Assembly (NCBI GenBank): GCA_009787485.1
Contig: WQWP01000002.1
Span: 1 to 50,321, forward strand
DNA length: 50,321 nt
DNA from: Lentimicrobiaceae bacterium
GTDB taxonomy: Bacteria; Bacteroidota; Bacteroidia; Bacteroidales; WCHB1-69
Direction: 5' to 3'
A model generated the notes under the pieces. That model did no database searches, was not told the DNA's origin, and saw only the letters and a list, made by a program, of their open reading frames with translations. Of this stretch, positions 1 through 7,500 are shown in pieces (the stretch's first letter is position 1; each line of letters begins with the position of its first letter). A program made the translations under genes and the position numbers.

Positions 1-198
1 CAATTCTATTTCCGTACCACTGACGTTACAGGAGAAGTTTTCCTTCCCGCAGGTGTAGAAATGGTAATGCCCGGTGACAACTTAACTATTACCGTTAAAT
101 TGTTATCAGAAATCGCTATCAACCTGAATCTTCGTTTTGCTATCCGCGAAGGTGGACGTACCGTTGGTGCAGGACAGGTAACGAAAATATTGGATTAA
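1..198 (+). CDS. tuf: Elongation factor Tu, C-terminal end (partial)
   Basis: This is the last 65 codons of EF-Tu, the GTPase that brings aminoacyl-tRNA to the ribosome; the gene begins before the window. The frame reads QFYFRTTDVTG, then a VEMVMPGDN loop, and ends RFAIREGGRTVGAGQVTKIL-D-stop, which is the canonical domain 3 terminus. The stop is TAA at 196-198. In many bacteria, including Bacteroidota, tuf is followed by tRNA-Trp and then secE-nusG and ribosomal protein genes. Here tRNA-Trp is present but the next gene is dnaX. Identity is certain; only the fragment is visible. Confidence 0.95.
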   Translation, partial: QFYFRTTDVTGEVFLPAGVEMVMPGDNLTITVKLLSEIAINLNLRFAIREGGRTVGAGQVTKILD

Positions 199-211
199 TA
201 CCAAACACACC

Positions 212-239
212 GTAGAGACTGGGCACGCCCCGTCTCTAC
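212..239. repeat. 28-bp palindromic repeat, family A copy 1
   Basis: The ends are GTAGAGAC and GTCTCTAC around a self-complementary core (TGGGCACGCCCC). It lies in the short gap between tuf and tRNA-Trp. The same 28-base length and near-identical ends recur at 397, 28557, 40393 and 47548, with a degenerate copy at 37962. Confidence 0.9.
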
Positions 240-243
240 AATT

Positions 244-314
244 AGGGGAATAGTTTAAGGGTAGAATAGCGGTCTCCAAAACCGTTGATGGGAGTTCGAA
301 TCTCTCTTCCCCTG
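244..314 (+). tRNA. trnW: tRNA-Trp (anticodon CCA)
   Basis: A 71-base cloverleaf can be folded by eye. The acceptor arm is AGGGGAA paired with TTCCCCT, discriminator G. The anticodon stem is GCGGT/ACCGT with loop CTCCAAA, giving anticodon CCA. The T arm has loop TTCGAAT. The 3' CCA is not encoded (the sequence continues CAAATG), so it must be added after transcription. Its position just after tuf is typical. It is flanked by two family A palindromes (212-239 and 397-424), and a terminator follows at once. Confidence 0.95.
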
Positions 315-320
315 CAAATG

Positions 321-350
321 GAAAAAAGGCGCAATTTTTTGCGCCTTTTT
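321..350 (+). terminator. Rho-independent terminator after tRNA-Trp
   Basis: GGCGCAA and TTGCGCC form a 7-bp stem with a TTTT loop, preceded by six A and followed by five T. It starts a few bases after the tRNA and should end the tuf/tRNA-Trp transcript, so dnaX needs its own promoter. Confidence 0.85.
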
Positions 351-372
351 CATGACATTCCGAAAAACATCA

Positions 373-380
373 TATTTTCG
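373..380 (+). promoter_or_regulatory. Possible -7 element for dnaX
   Basis: TATTTTCG is one base from the Bacteroidota -7 consensus TAnnTTTG and lies between the tRNA terminator and dnaX. No well-spaced TTTG -33 box is seen. The same TATTTTCG occurs upstream of the TonB receptor gene (23275-23282, minus strand). If used, the family A palindrome at 397-424 would lie in the dnaX mRNA leader. Confidence 0.4.
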
Positions 381-396
381 CGAGCATTAAATCCCC

Positions 397-424
397 GTAG
401 AGACGTTACACACAACGTCTCTAC
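397..424. repeat. 28-bp palindromic repeat, family A copy 2
   Basis: GTAGAGAC and GTCTCTAC ends enclose a GTTACACACAAC core. It lies 28 bases upstream of the dnaX start codon, and with copy 1 it brackets tRNA-Trp. Confidence 0.9.
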
Positions 425-452
425 AATATTGTATTTAAAACCATTACAAATT

Positions 453-1586
453 ATGGATCATTTTATCGTTTCCGCCCGCAAATACCGCCCATCCACGTTT
501 AACACGGTGGTGGGGCAAGATGCCATTGTTTCTACACTCAAAAATGCGATTAAAACACAGCAGGTGGCGCAAGCGTTCCTGTTTTGTGGCCCTCGGGGCG
601 TGGGCAAAACCACTTGCGCACGCATCTTTGCCAAAGCGCTCAACTGCCATCATCTCACACCCGATTTTGAGCCTTGCAACCAGTGCGAATCCTGCAAATC
701 GTTCAACGCTTCAGCATCTTTTAATGTGTATGAATTAGATGCAGCTTCCAACAACTCGGTGGAAGATATTCGCTCGTTGGTAGAGCAAGTGCGCATCAGT
801 CCGCAGGGCGCCAAATTTAAAGTGTATATCATTGATGAGGTGCACATGCTTTCTAATCAAGCGTTTAATGCTTTTTTGAAAACATTGGAAGAACCGCCGC
901 CATACGCCAAATTTATTTTGGCAACCACCGAAAAACATAAAATTATCCCTACCATTTTATCACGTTGTCAAGTGTATGATTTTAAGCGTATTGGCGACAA
1001 TGACATCATGAAACATTTGGCTTTCGTAGCAAAAAATGAAACCGTACAAGCCGAAGAAGAAGCCTTGCGTGTAGTTGCCTCAAAAGCCGACGGCGCGCTA
1101 CGAGACGCGCTCTCCATTTTTGACCAATTAGTTAGCTTCTCCGGAAAAGATATTACCTACCAAACTACCATTCAGCATTTGAATGTGTTAGATGTAGATA
1201 ATTATTTTAGAATGACCGACTTCTTGTTTAGCGAAGACAACGCCGCCGCTTTATTGCTTTTTGATGAAATTCTAAACCGCGGTTTCGATGGACAACACTT
1301 CATTTCCGGCTTAGCAGCGCATTTCCGCCAACTGTTAATGGCGCAAAACCCTTCTACTATTAAATTAATGGAGGTCTCCGATGCAGTAAAACAGCGTTTT
1401 TTCGAGCAAGCCGAAAAATCCGATAAACAGTTATTACTTCGTGGCTTAGAATTAACCAACCAATGCGATTTCAACTACAAACTATCTCAAAACAAACGCC
1501 TCAGCGTAGAAATTTGTTTAATGCAAATCAACGGAAACTACGTTTATAAATTAACCGCCCCCGTCAGGCAATCACGGGAGAAATAA
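453..1586 (+). CDS. dnaX: DNA polymerase III clamp-loader subunit DnaX, N-terminal part
   Basis: DnaX is the AAA+ ATPase of the clamp loader that places the sliding clamp on DNA. This 377-residue frame carries Walker A GPRGVGKTT (46-54), four zinc-binding cysteines (C65, C75, C78, C81), Walker B IIDEVHM (126-132) and the SRC arginine-finger motif (170-172), followed by the helical collar domain. The start is taken at ATG 453 (MDHFIVSARKYRP), the conserved family N-terminus; the frame is open further upstream through the tRNA and repeats, which is not meaningful. It stops at 1584-1586 just after the collar domain, so it is gamma-like and lacks the C-terminal region. That region continues in the +1 frame (see 1621-2358). 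This may be programmed frameshifting, a mutation or a sequence error in the C5 run at 1558-1562. Confidence 0.93.
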   Translation: MDHFIVSARKYRPSTFNTVVGQDAIVSTLKNAIKTQQVAQAFLFCGPRGVGKTTCARIFAKALNCHHLTPDFEPCNQCESCKSFNASASFNVYELDAASNNSVEDIRSLVEQVRISPQGAKFKVYIIDEVHMLSNQAFNAFLKTLEEPPPYAKFILATTEKHKIIPTILSRCQVYDFKRIGDNDIMKHLAFVAKNETVQAEEEALRVVASKADGALRDALSIFDQLVSFSGKDITYQTTIQHLNVLDVDNYFRMTDFLFSEDNAAALLLFDEILNRGFDGQHFISGLAAHFRQLLMAQNPSTIKLMEVSDAVKQRFFEQAEKSDKQLLLRGLELTNQCDFNYKLSQNKRLSVEICLMQINGNYVYKLTAPVRQSREK

Positions 1587-1620
1587 CACAGACCAACCGC
1601 CTTCCGGTGTAGGGGGCTTA

Positions 1621-2358
1621 GTGCCTTCCACTACCCCGCAGCAATCCACGCGCGGTTTCGTAGCCCCATCTTCCGCCCCCATTAAAAAAACGCCGGATAT
1701 TGGAGACATCATCGGAGAAAGGGAGAAAGGAGAAAAGGAACAGGGAGAAGGCACAAAGGCGCGAATGGGCGAAAGCACGAAAGAAGAAGACAGAATGGAA
1801 GTGGACGAAAAATCCCCTTCAAATTTTGAAGGGGTGTCCGGCGAAGCCGGACGGGGTAGTTTATATGAAAATAAACCGACTGAGGCAAAGCCTCAGCCGA
1901 ACGAGGGGATTGCGGGTCAAGCCCGCAATGACGGGGAAAAATTCCTTCTCCTCTCTGAGGAGAAGGTGGCAGACGGCGGCTCGCCGCCGGATGACGGAAG
2001 AGGTGATAATGACTTCCCCACCCACTGGCACACCATGTTCAACCACATCTTCCACTCTGTTCCAACCATCTACATCCCTCTAAAAGAAACATTACCCAAA
2101 ATAGAAAACAACATCATCAAAGTAACCGTCAAAAACGAAGTTCAAAAAGAGCATTTTGAGGCGAAAATCAGGGATGTGTTAGAGTTTTTGCGCACGCATT
2201 TTAATGAGCAAATAGAAGAAATCATTGTAGAAGCGAATGAACAATTAGAAACCAAGAAGATTATTTACGATGTAAAAGATAAGCTGCAAAATTTTAAAGA
2301 GCAAAACGCTGAATTTGAAGATTTTTTGCAAATATTAGACCTGAAAATAAAAGATTAA
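1621..2358 (+). CDS. dnaX: DnaX C-terminal region in the +1 frame, with repeat-derived linker
   Basis: This frame has been open since codon 1555 and overlaps the end of the N-terminal dnaX frame by 32 bases. Its first possible start is GTG 1621, but it more likely continues DnaX after a +1 shift. Residues 1-128 or so are low-complexity and come from several intergenic repeat families (1810-1863, 1905-1936, 1944-2003). The last 115 residues, from PTHWHTMFNHIF onward, look like the DnaX C-terminal domain: a segment with NIIKVTVKNEVQKEHF, a helix around VLEFLRTHFNEQ, and a tail YDVKDKLQNFKEQNAEFEDF. In the tau form this region binds polymerase and helicase. No stop occurs across the repeats, which suggests translation. 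The stop at 2356-2358 abuts the next ATG. Confidence 0.7.
   Translation: MPSTTPQQSTRGFVAPSSAPIKKTPDIGDIIGEREKGEKEQGEGTKARMGESTKEEDRMEVDEKSPSNFEGVSGEAGRGSLYENKPTEAKPQPNEGIAGQARNDGEKFLLLSEEKVADGGSPPDDGRGDNDFPTHWHTMFNHIFHSVPTIYIPLKETLPKIENNIIKVTVKNEVQKEHFEAKIRDVLEFLRTHFNEQIEEIIVEANEQLETKKIIYDVKDKLQNFKEQNAEFEDFLQILDLKIKD
1810..1863. repeat. Hairpin repeat family B, copy 1 (inside DnaX linker)
   Basis: CCCCTTCAAATTTTGAAGGGG is followed by the hairpin GTCCGGC-GAA-GCCGGAC and then GGGGTAGTT. A second copy lies at 30487-30539 on the minus strand, with compensatory changes in the second stem. Here it is translated within the DnaX linker. Confidence 0.88.
1905..1936. repeat. Hairpin repeat family C, copy 1 (inside DnaX linker)
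   Basis: GGGGATTGCGGGTCAAGC followed by CCGCAATGACGGGG forms an inverted repeat around GCGGG/CCCGC. The same family appears inside the ABC-F gene at 38242-38300. It encodes GIAGQARNDG here and GIASQARNDG there, so the two unrelated proteins share the peptide. Confidence 0.85.
1944..2003. repeat. Composite hairpin repeat (inside DnaX linker)
   Basis: CCTTCTCCTC and GAGGAGAAGG form one hairpin. GGCGGC and GCCGCC around TC form a second about ten bases later. It has the look of an intergenic repeat but is translated in the DnaX linker. No second copy was seen in this window. Confidence 0.6.
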
Positions 2359-4605
2359 ATGGAAATTTATATCCCCAATCTGACCTTAGAGAGGAAGATC
2401 ATTTTAAAGAAATATAAAGAGTTGTTGCATTTGCTTCCGCCGAAAGCGAGCAAGAAACAACGCAACCTTTTTCACAAAGCATTCGCCTTGGCAGTAGATG
2501 CGCACAAGGATATGCGGCGAAAAAGCGGGGAACCCTACATTTATCATCCCATCGCCGTGGCGCAAGTGGTTGGAAAAGAAATCAATTTGGGCGTTACTTC
2601 GATGATTGCCGCACTCCTGCACGATGTGGTGGAAGATACAGATTACACGTTAAAAGACGTGAAAGATATGTTTGGCGAAACAGTCGCAAAAATTGTAGAT
2701 GGTCTTACTAAAATTGAAGACATTGTAATAGACGGCGACCAATCGGTGCAAGCCGAAAACTTTAAAAAGATTTTGCTCTCCACTGTGGAAGATGTGCGCG
2801 TTATTTTAATTAAGTTGGCGGACAGGTTGCACAATATGAGAACGTTGGGCTCTTTACCGCAAGAAAAACAATGGAAAATATCTTCCGAAACCTCCTTCTT
2901 CTTCGTGCCCATTGCGCATCGGTTGGGGCTATATTCTATTAAAAGCGAACTGGAAGATTTGGCAATGAAATACAACGATCCGGTAGAGTACAACAAGATT
3001 TCTCATGCCCTTGAAACTACAGCGCAAGAAAGAAACACCCTTATTGAAGATTTTACCAAGCCTATCGTTGAGAAACTGAAAGAAACAGGCATTGAAGCCA
3101 AAGTGTCTAGCAGATCAAAATCTATTTATTCCATTCATCAAAAAATGATTCGGAAAAAAATAAACTTTGAAGATATTTACGACATTTTTGCGGTGCGCTT
3201 TGTGTTTGATTCACCGCCCGAAGAAGAAAAAATTATTTGCTGGCGCATTCACACCATTATTACAGAACTTTATAAATCCAACCAGGCGCGGGAAAGGAAT
3301 TTTATTACAAATCCTAAATCCAACGGGTATCAGTCGTTGCACATTACTGCCATGAGCAAAACCGGCAAGTGGGTTGAAGTTCAAATCCGTTCTCAACGTA
3401 TGGATGAGATTGCGGAAAAGGGAGTTGCCGCGCACTTCAAATATAAGGAGGAAAGTAAAAGCCCGCAAGAATACGAAAACCGTGTGGAAGAATGGCTTGA
3501 AAAAATTCGGAGCATGCTCAAAAGCGAAGATACTACCGCTTTGGAATTTTTGAACGAGGTAAAGCTCAATCTTAATCTCAAAGAAGTGATCGTGTTTACG
3601 CCCGCCGGCGAAAGGAAGGTGTTGCCTGCCGGAGCTACCGTGCTTGATTTTGCATACGACCTGCACACCAATCTCGGCAATCATTGCATCGGCGCCAAGG
3701 TGAATTATAACATTGTTCCCATTGACTATGTGCTGCGCAACGGCGATCAACTTCAAATTATCACCTCAAAAAAACAGAGTCCTAAACCGGAATGGATCAA
3801 TTATGTAAAAACCGCCCATTCGCGCGAAAAAATTAAGGAAGCTTTTCGCGAAGAACACAAAAAGAAAGAAGAGAAAGGCAAAAAAATATTAGCCGAAATT
3901 TTCGATTCATTAAAAATTGAACATAATGCTTCTAATGTAGGCCGCGTGCAAGCCGACGCCAGAATTTTATCGCCTTACGAATTTTGGAATCATATTGCAG
4001 AAGGTACGATTACCAAAGATCGTATCCGTAAAATTTTTAGAAGAAAAACCTCCTCTAAAAGCGCTATGGATGATTTCAGAAAAAAAATTGCAGATCAGTC
4101 GCGAGATAAAGAGATTGACACATTGATAGATGAACAATTGGAGAAAAAACCGGAGGTGTTTTTATTGGATGAAACCTCCGATGTGATCCGTTACGTGCTC
4201 GCCGAGTGTTGCAATCCCATTCCGGGCGATCAGGTAATGGGTTTCCAAATTACCAACGACACGATAGAGGTACACCAAACACAGTGCCCGTATGCCATTG
4301 AACAAATGTCGAAATTTGGCAATCGTATTATCAAAGCAAAATGGCGCAAAGAATCGAATGTGGCATTCCTGTCCGGTATTCTCATTTCCGGCTTCGACAG
4401 AAAAGGAATCATCAAAGAGATTATTGATGTTATATCTTCCCAAATGGAATTGAATATCAAATCGCTTGACTTTTGGACAAAGAGCAATACCTTTACGGGA
4501 AAACTAATGATATACATCCAAAACGTTAAGGCGCTGAACGAGTTAATTGAAAATCTAATTAAAATAGATCAAGTAGAAAAAGTAGAGCGCATTGCGCCGG
4601 AATAG
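2359..4605 (+). CDS. spoT: RelA/SpoT-family (p)ppGpp synthetase/hydrolase
   Basis: This 748-residue long RSH protein makes and degrades the alarmone (p)ppGpp. The N-terminal HD hydrolase domain has YHPI (62-65), LLHDVVEDTDYT (from 86) and KLADRLHNMRT (152-162), so hydrolysis looks intact. The synthetase domain follows with RSKSIYSI, FEDIYDIFAVRFVFD, NPKSNGYQSLH and VEVQIRS, which keep the usual catalytic residues. Next come a TGS domain (VIVFTPAGE... GATVLDFAYDLH), a conserved-cysteine segment (LAECCNPIPGD) and a C-terminal ACT domain. It is therefore probably bifunctional. The ATG follows the dnaX C-terminal stop without a gap, which suggests co-transcription. It converges on the gene at 4614 with an 8-base gap. 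Confidence 0.95.
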   Translation: MEIYIPNLTLERKIILKKYKELLHLLPPKASKKQRNLFHKAFALAVDAHKDMRRKSGEPYIYHPIAVAQVVGKEINLGVTSMIAALLHDVVEDTDYTLKDVKDMFGETVAKIVDGLTKIEDIVIDGDQSVQAENFKKILLSTVEDVRVILIKLADRLHNMRTLGSLPQEKQWKISSETSFFFVPIAHRLGLYSIKSELEDLAMKYNDPVEYNKISHALETTAQERNTLIEDFTKPIVEKLKETGIEAKVSSRSKSIYSIHQKMIRKKINFEDIYDIFAVRFVFDSPPEEEKIICWRIHTIITELYKSNQARERNFITNPKSNGYQSLHITAMSKTGKWVEVQIRSQRMDEIAEKGVAAHFKYKEESKSPQEYENRVEEWLEKIRSMLKSEDTTALEFLNEVKLNLNLKEVIVFTPAGERKVLPAGATVLDFAYDLHTNLGNHCIGAKVNYNIVPIDYVLRNGDQLQIITSKKQSPKPEWINYVKTAHSREKIKEAFREEHKKKEEKGKKILAEIFDSLKIEHNASNVGRVQADARILSPYEFWNHIAEGTITKDRIRKIFRRKTSSKSAMDDFRKKIADQSRDKEIDTLIDEQLEKKPEVFLLDETSDVIRYVLAECCNPIPGDQVMGFQITNDTIEVHQTQCPYAIEQMSKFGNRIIKAKWRKESNVAFLSGILISGFDRKGIIKEIIDVISSQMELNIKSLDFWTKSNTFTGKLMIYIQNVKALNELIENLIKIDQVEKVERIAPE

Positions 4606-4613
4606 TTTTCCTT

Positions 4614-5825
4614 TCAATCTCTCACACACCTCACACTTATCGCATCCGTCAGGTTAATTTTAACCGTTTCAACCCGATTACAGTAATAGGTAAATTGTGC
4701 GGCAAGAGAACCAGTAGCCGTTGGCTCATCTGAAGACCAAAAGGCGGTGTAGCCGTACAGATTTTCGAAACGTTGCGTGTTGCTGTTGTAGAGACCTGCC
4801 CCGCGAACGTCTAAGCCTGCAATATTGGTGTTGCTGTTGGGATGTAGCCAAAAATCAGGATTTTTCAAATCGTTCGCTGCATACATGTTGAGCGTTGCCA
4901 ATTCGGCGGGGGTGGGCAAACGCCAGCCGGCAGGACAGATGAGATTGCCCTCAATGCCCATACCCGTTGCAGCATACCAATTGTACAGCAATCCAAAATT
5001 ACTTTCGTTTTGGGCAATATCAGCATAGCGGCTGCTGTAGTACGTTACAAACGGAATATCTTCGCCGCTTTGATACAGTTTGGCGTGCAAATTCTTTGCT
5101 GTCCAGCAAATTCCCTGCAAATCACGCACGTTGTAGAGGAGGTTGTTTACGGCATCGTACATCTCATTAATTATTGTAATGGTAATAGTAGCCGTAGTGG
5201 CGCACTCTCCCGGATCGGGGGTGAAGGTGTATTCGGTGGTTTCCGTATTGTCTATTTCCGGCAACCATGTGCCTTTAATGCCCTCATCGGAGATGCGCGG
5301 CAGCGGAATAACGGCGCCGGTACAGCGCGTAGTCTGCACTCCCGCAAACGTTGGAGGCTCTACATTCGGAACTATCGTAATGGTAATAGTAGCCGGCGTG
5401 GTACACTCGTCGGAAGTGGCTGTAAAGAGATACTCGGTGGTTTCCGTATTGTTTATTTCCGGCGACCATGTTCCCAAAATTCCATTGTTGGAAGTGGTGG
5501 GCAGCGCGGGAATGTCGGAATCTGCACAATACACGTCACGTATTCCCGTAAAGATGGGTATCAGCGATGTAAAGTTTGCCGTTAAAGCGCTGTCGGAGGT
5601 TGCGTTAAAAGTGAAGGTGGGAAGCGTAGAGAGTACAGTTGCCCCACTTGTCCAGCTTACAAACCTGTAACACTCTTCGGGAGTTGCGGTTACGGTTACG
5701 CTCTCATTTTCCTTGTAGGTACCGCCACCGTTTACCACACCGCCATTATACGGATTTGCCCATACCACGATGTCGTAAGTTATAATCAAATAGGTATTTA
5801 TAATCAACTCGAAAGGCGCATCCAA
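4614..5825 (-). CDS. Surface-type protein with FISUMP-like domain; 5' end probably lost
   Basis: The 403 residues contain an InlB/Flg_new-like repeat (GGGTYKENESVTVTATPEE, then FVSWTSG), two copies of a module about 80 residues long (FTGIRDVYC... GTWSPEINNTETTEY and FAGVQTTRC... GTWLPEIDNTETTEY), and a C-terminal domain like the Fibrobacter succinogenes major paralogous (FISUMP) family (NFGLLYNWYAATG, CPAGWRLPTPAELATL, GYTAFWSSDE). These are features of secreted proteins, yet there is no signal peptide. The only start upstream of the first domain is TTG 5825. The frame stays open with plausible protein sequence (CGCACIVYIKDGEIGTL) up to a stop at about 5890, right beside repeats. I infer a gene whose 5' end was removed; it could also be translated from TTG. 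Function unknown. Confidence 0.6.
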   Translation of the reverse strand: MDAPFELIINTYLIITYDIVVWANPYNGGVVNGGGTYKENESVTVTATPEECYRFVSWTSGATVLSTLPTFTFNATSDSALTANFTSLIPIFTGIRDVYCADSDIPALPTTSNNGILGTWSPEINNTETTEYLFTATSDECTTPATITITIVPNVEPPTFAGVQTTRCTGAVIPLPRISDEGIKGTWLPEIDNTETTEYTFTPDPGECATTATITITIINEMYDAVNNLLYNVRDLQGICWTAKNLHAKLYQSGEDIPFVTYYSSRYADIAQNESNFGLLYNWYAATGMGIEGNLICPAGWRLPTPAELATLNMYAANDLKNPDFWLHPNSNTNIAGLDVRGAGLYNSNTQRFENLYGYTAFWSSDEPTATGSLAAQFTYYCNRVETVKINLTDAISVRCVRD

Positions 5826-6169
5826 AGTGCCGATCTCGCCATCTTTAATATAAACAATACACGCGCAACCACAAAAAATAGTGGGGGGAGACTATAAGAA
5901 ATGGTGGGGGAGCCCACAAGAAACGGTTGACCCCACTGGCGGAGGTTGGAGAGGGGATGCTTGTTCGCTACAGCAATGATCAATCATGTAACGTTTTTTC
6001 TGCATTATTGGCATATTAATGTACATTCCTCCCCAAAATCGGCACCGTTTTTTCTTTTTTGCAGTTTTTAACTCATTGATTTTTAGAAAAATAATCTCAT
6101 AAAATTGATTTTTGTATGAAAATTATTTTATTTTCGCGGCGTGAAACGAAGAACATAAAATATTAATCT
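5826..6169. other. Intergenic region with gene remnant and repeats
   Basis: The minus-strand frame of the FISUMP gene continues to about 5890. From 5880 to 5960 come G-rich repeated segments (GTGGGGGGAG, then GGTGGGGGAG) and a copy of a repeat also seen at 37982-38011. The rest is AT-rich. TTTG and TATTTTCG motifs near 6112-6140 may belong to a promoter for the gene at 6170, but their spacing is short. I see no gene here. Confidence 0.6.
5931..5960. repeat. Repeat family G, copy 1
   Basis: CCCCACTGGCGGAGG followed by TTGGAGAGGGGATG resembles CCCCGCTGGCAGGGG followed by CTAAGGGGTGGG at 37982-38011. It lies next to the apparent truncation point of the FISUMP-type gene. Confidence 0.5.
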
Positions 6170-6685
6170 ATGAGAAATGAAACCTCCCCCCCAAAAGCCA
6201 CATTTGAAAGCGCATGGGCATTAATTCAGGAAAATGCTCAAGCCATTAAAGCCATGCAGAAAGAGCTTGGCGGAATCTCAAACTCCAATGGCGCCATAGC
6301 TGAATCGTACTTTGTGAACAGCTTTGCAAACGCTATGCAGTTTGCCGGACAGGAGTATGATGAGATTGATTATCATATTAGAAAAAAAAATAAAAAACTT
6401 AACCTTCAAGGTGAGTACGACCTGGTGTTATATAATTGCACCTCTGTTGTAATCATTGAAGTAAAGTATAAAGCAGACCTGGAAGATATTGGTGAGCTGC
6501 TGGAAAAAGCGCCCATTTTCAAACAATTGTTTCCACAATACGCAAATTTTGATCTGTATCTCGGTTTAGCTGCCCTCCACTTCAACAAAAAGGTGGAGAA
6601 AGAATCCATAAAGCAAGGCGTTGCGGTGATTAAACAGATAGGCGATGCTATGGTAATTAATGATGCGCATTTGAAAGTGTTTTAA
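6170..6685 (+). CDS. PD-(D/E)XK nuclease-like protein of unknown role
   Basis: A 171-residue soluble protein. Residues 40-100 fit a PD-(D/E)XK nuclease core: E45 in GAIAESYF, D84 in GEYDLVLYN, and E97-V-K99 in VVIIEVKYKA. The N-terminal 35 residues are helical and could be a coiled coil. There is no signal peptide. Similar small restriction-like proteins are widespread in Bacteroidota and cyanobacteria, usually without known function. It stands alone in front of the response regulator with a 140-base gap. A small inverted repeat (TTATGGCT-GAA-AGCCATAA, 6701-6719) follows it. Catalytic activity is inferred from residue spacing only. Confidence 0.6.
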   Translation: MRNETSPPKATFESAWALIQENAQAIKAMQKELGGISNSNGAIAESYFVNSFANAMQFAGQEYDEIDYHIRKKNKKLNLQGEYDLVLYNCTSVVIIEVKYKADLEDIGELLEKAPIFKQLFPQYANFDLYLGLAALHFNKKVEKESIKQGVAVIKQIGDAMVINDAHLKVF

Positions 6686-6825
6686 GGCAAAGAGTTAGGA
6701 TTATGGCTGAAAGCCATAACCACATTCCTTAGTAAAATAATTTTCTAATGATACTTAATATATAGCCATTATTTTTAAAATTTTATGTTTCTTTGCACCA
6801 TTCAATTAAAGAAACACGTATCACT

Positions 6826-7482
6826 ATGACCACAACAAATCTAATTATAGTTGATGATCACGAGTTGTTTCGTATTGGCATTCAATCGGTAATTAAAAGC
6901 AGGTATCCTGATATTAATATTGTTGGGGAAGCTCAATCGGGGGCGGAGTTTTTCGCCTTACTGAAAATTACTCCCGTTGATATTGTGCTGCTCGATATTG
7001 CCCTACCCGACACCAGCGGTGTGGATATTGCCCGCCAATTGAAAAGGGAATACCCCAACGTGAAAATCCTTGCCATTTCTGCCGACAATTCCGCCTCTAT
7101 CATAGACGAAATGCTCGCTATCGGCATTGACGGTTTTATCAGTAAACTCAACAGCGATCCCGACACGCTTGTAGAAGCAATACGCTCTGTTATGCAAGGA
7201 ATTGAATATTTTGGAAGCGACATTTCCAGTATTATTCGCCAGATTTATGTCGCCAAAAAGAAAACAACACAAATAACTTCCGAGTTTTCGGAACAGGAAA
7301 GGCGTATTATAGAATGTAGCCACGAAGGGCTTTCTGTGAAACTGATTGCCGACCGGCTCGGCATCTCTATCAATACCGTGAATTGGCATAAAAACAATAT
7401 TTTCCATAAACTCGGTATCAACAATTCTCTCGAAATGGTACGCTTTGCCATAAAAAACGGGATAATCAAAGCTAAAAATTAA
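6826..7482 (+). CDS. NarL/LuxR-family response regulator
   Basis: A 218-residue two-component regulator. The receiver domain has the acidic pair D10-D11 (IIVDDHELF), phospho-acceptor D57 (VLLDIALPD), S85 and K107 (GFISKL). The LuxR-type helix-turn-helix spans about 153-213 (EQERRIIECSHEGLS, VKLIADRLGISINTVNWHKN, IFHKLGI). All key residues are present. ATG 6826 (MTTTNLIIVDDHE) is preferred over a TTG at 6793. Upstream, TATGTTTCTTTGC at 6784 may be a weak promoter element. The next gene, an outer-membrane barrel, starts 18 bases after the stop and is likely co-transcribed. No histidine kinase is adjacent. Confidence 0.9.
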   Translation: MTTTNLIIVDDHELFRIGIQSVIKSRYPDINIVGEAQSGAEFFALLKITPVDIVLLDIALPDTSGVDIARQLKREYPNVKILAISADNSASIIDEMLAIGIDGFISKLNSDPDTLVEAIRSVMQGIEYFGSDISSIIRQIYVAKKKTTQITSEFSEQERRIIECSHEGLSVKLIADRLGISINTVNWHKNNIFHKLGINNSLEMVRFAIKNGIIKAKN

Positions 7483-7500
7483 GAATTAAAATTATTCAAT

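Noticed and set aside
285..452. Upstream extension of DnaX from position 285
   Set aside because: It would include part of tRNA-Trp, the terminator and a palindrome; the family start is at 453.
3211..3756. Minus-strand open frame of 181 codons within spoT
   Set aside because: It lies wholly opposite the conserved synthetase and TGS domains and has no family features.
5010..5585. Plus-strand open frame of 191 codons opposite the FISUMP-type gene
   Set aside because: It mirrors the duplicated modules of the gene on the other strand and has no domain, signal or leader; it is a shadow frame.
6701..6719. Inverted repeat after the PD-(D/E)XK gene as a terminator
   Set aside because: The stem is perfect (8 bp) but there is no following T-tract, so it is mentioned only as an inverted repeat.
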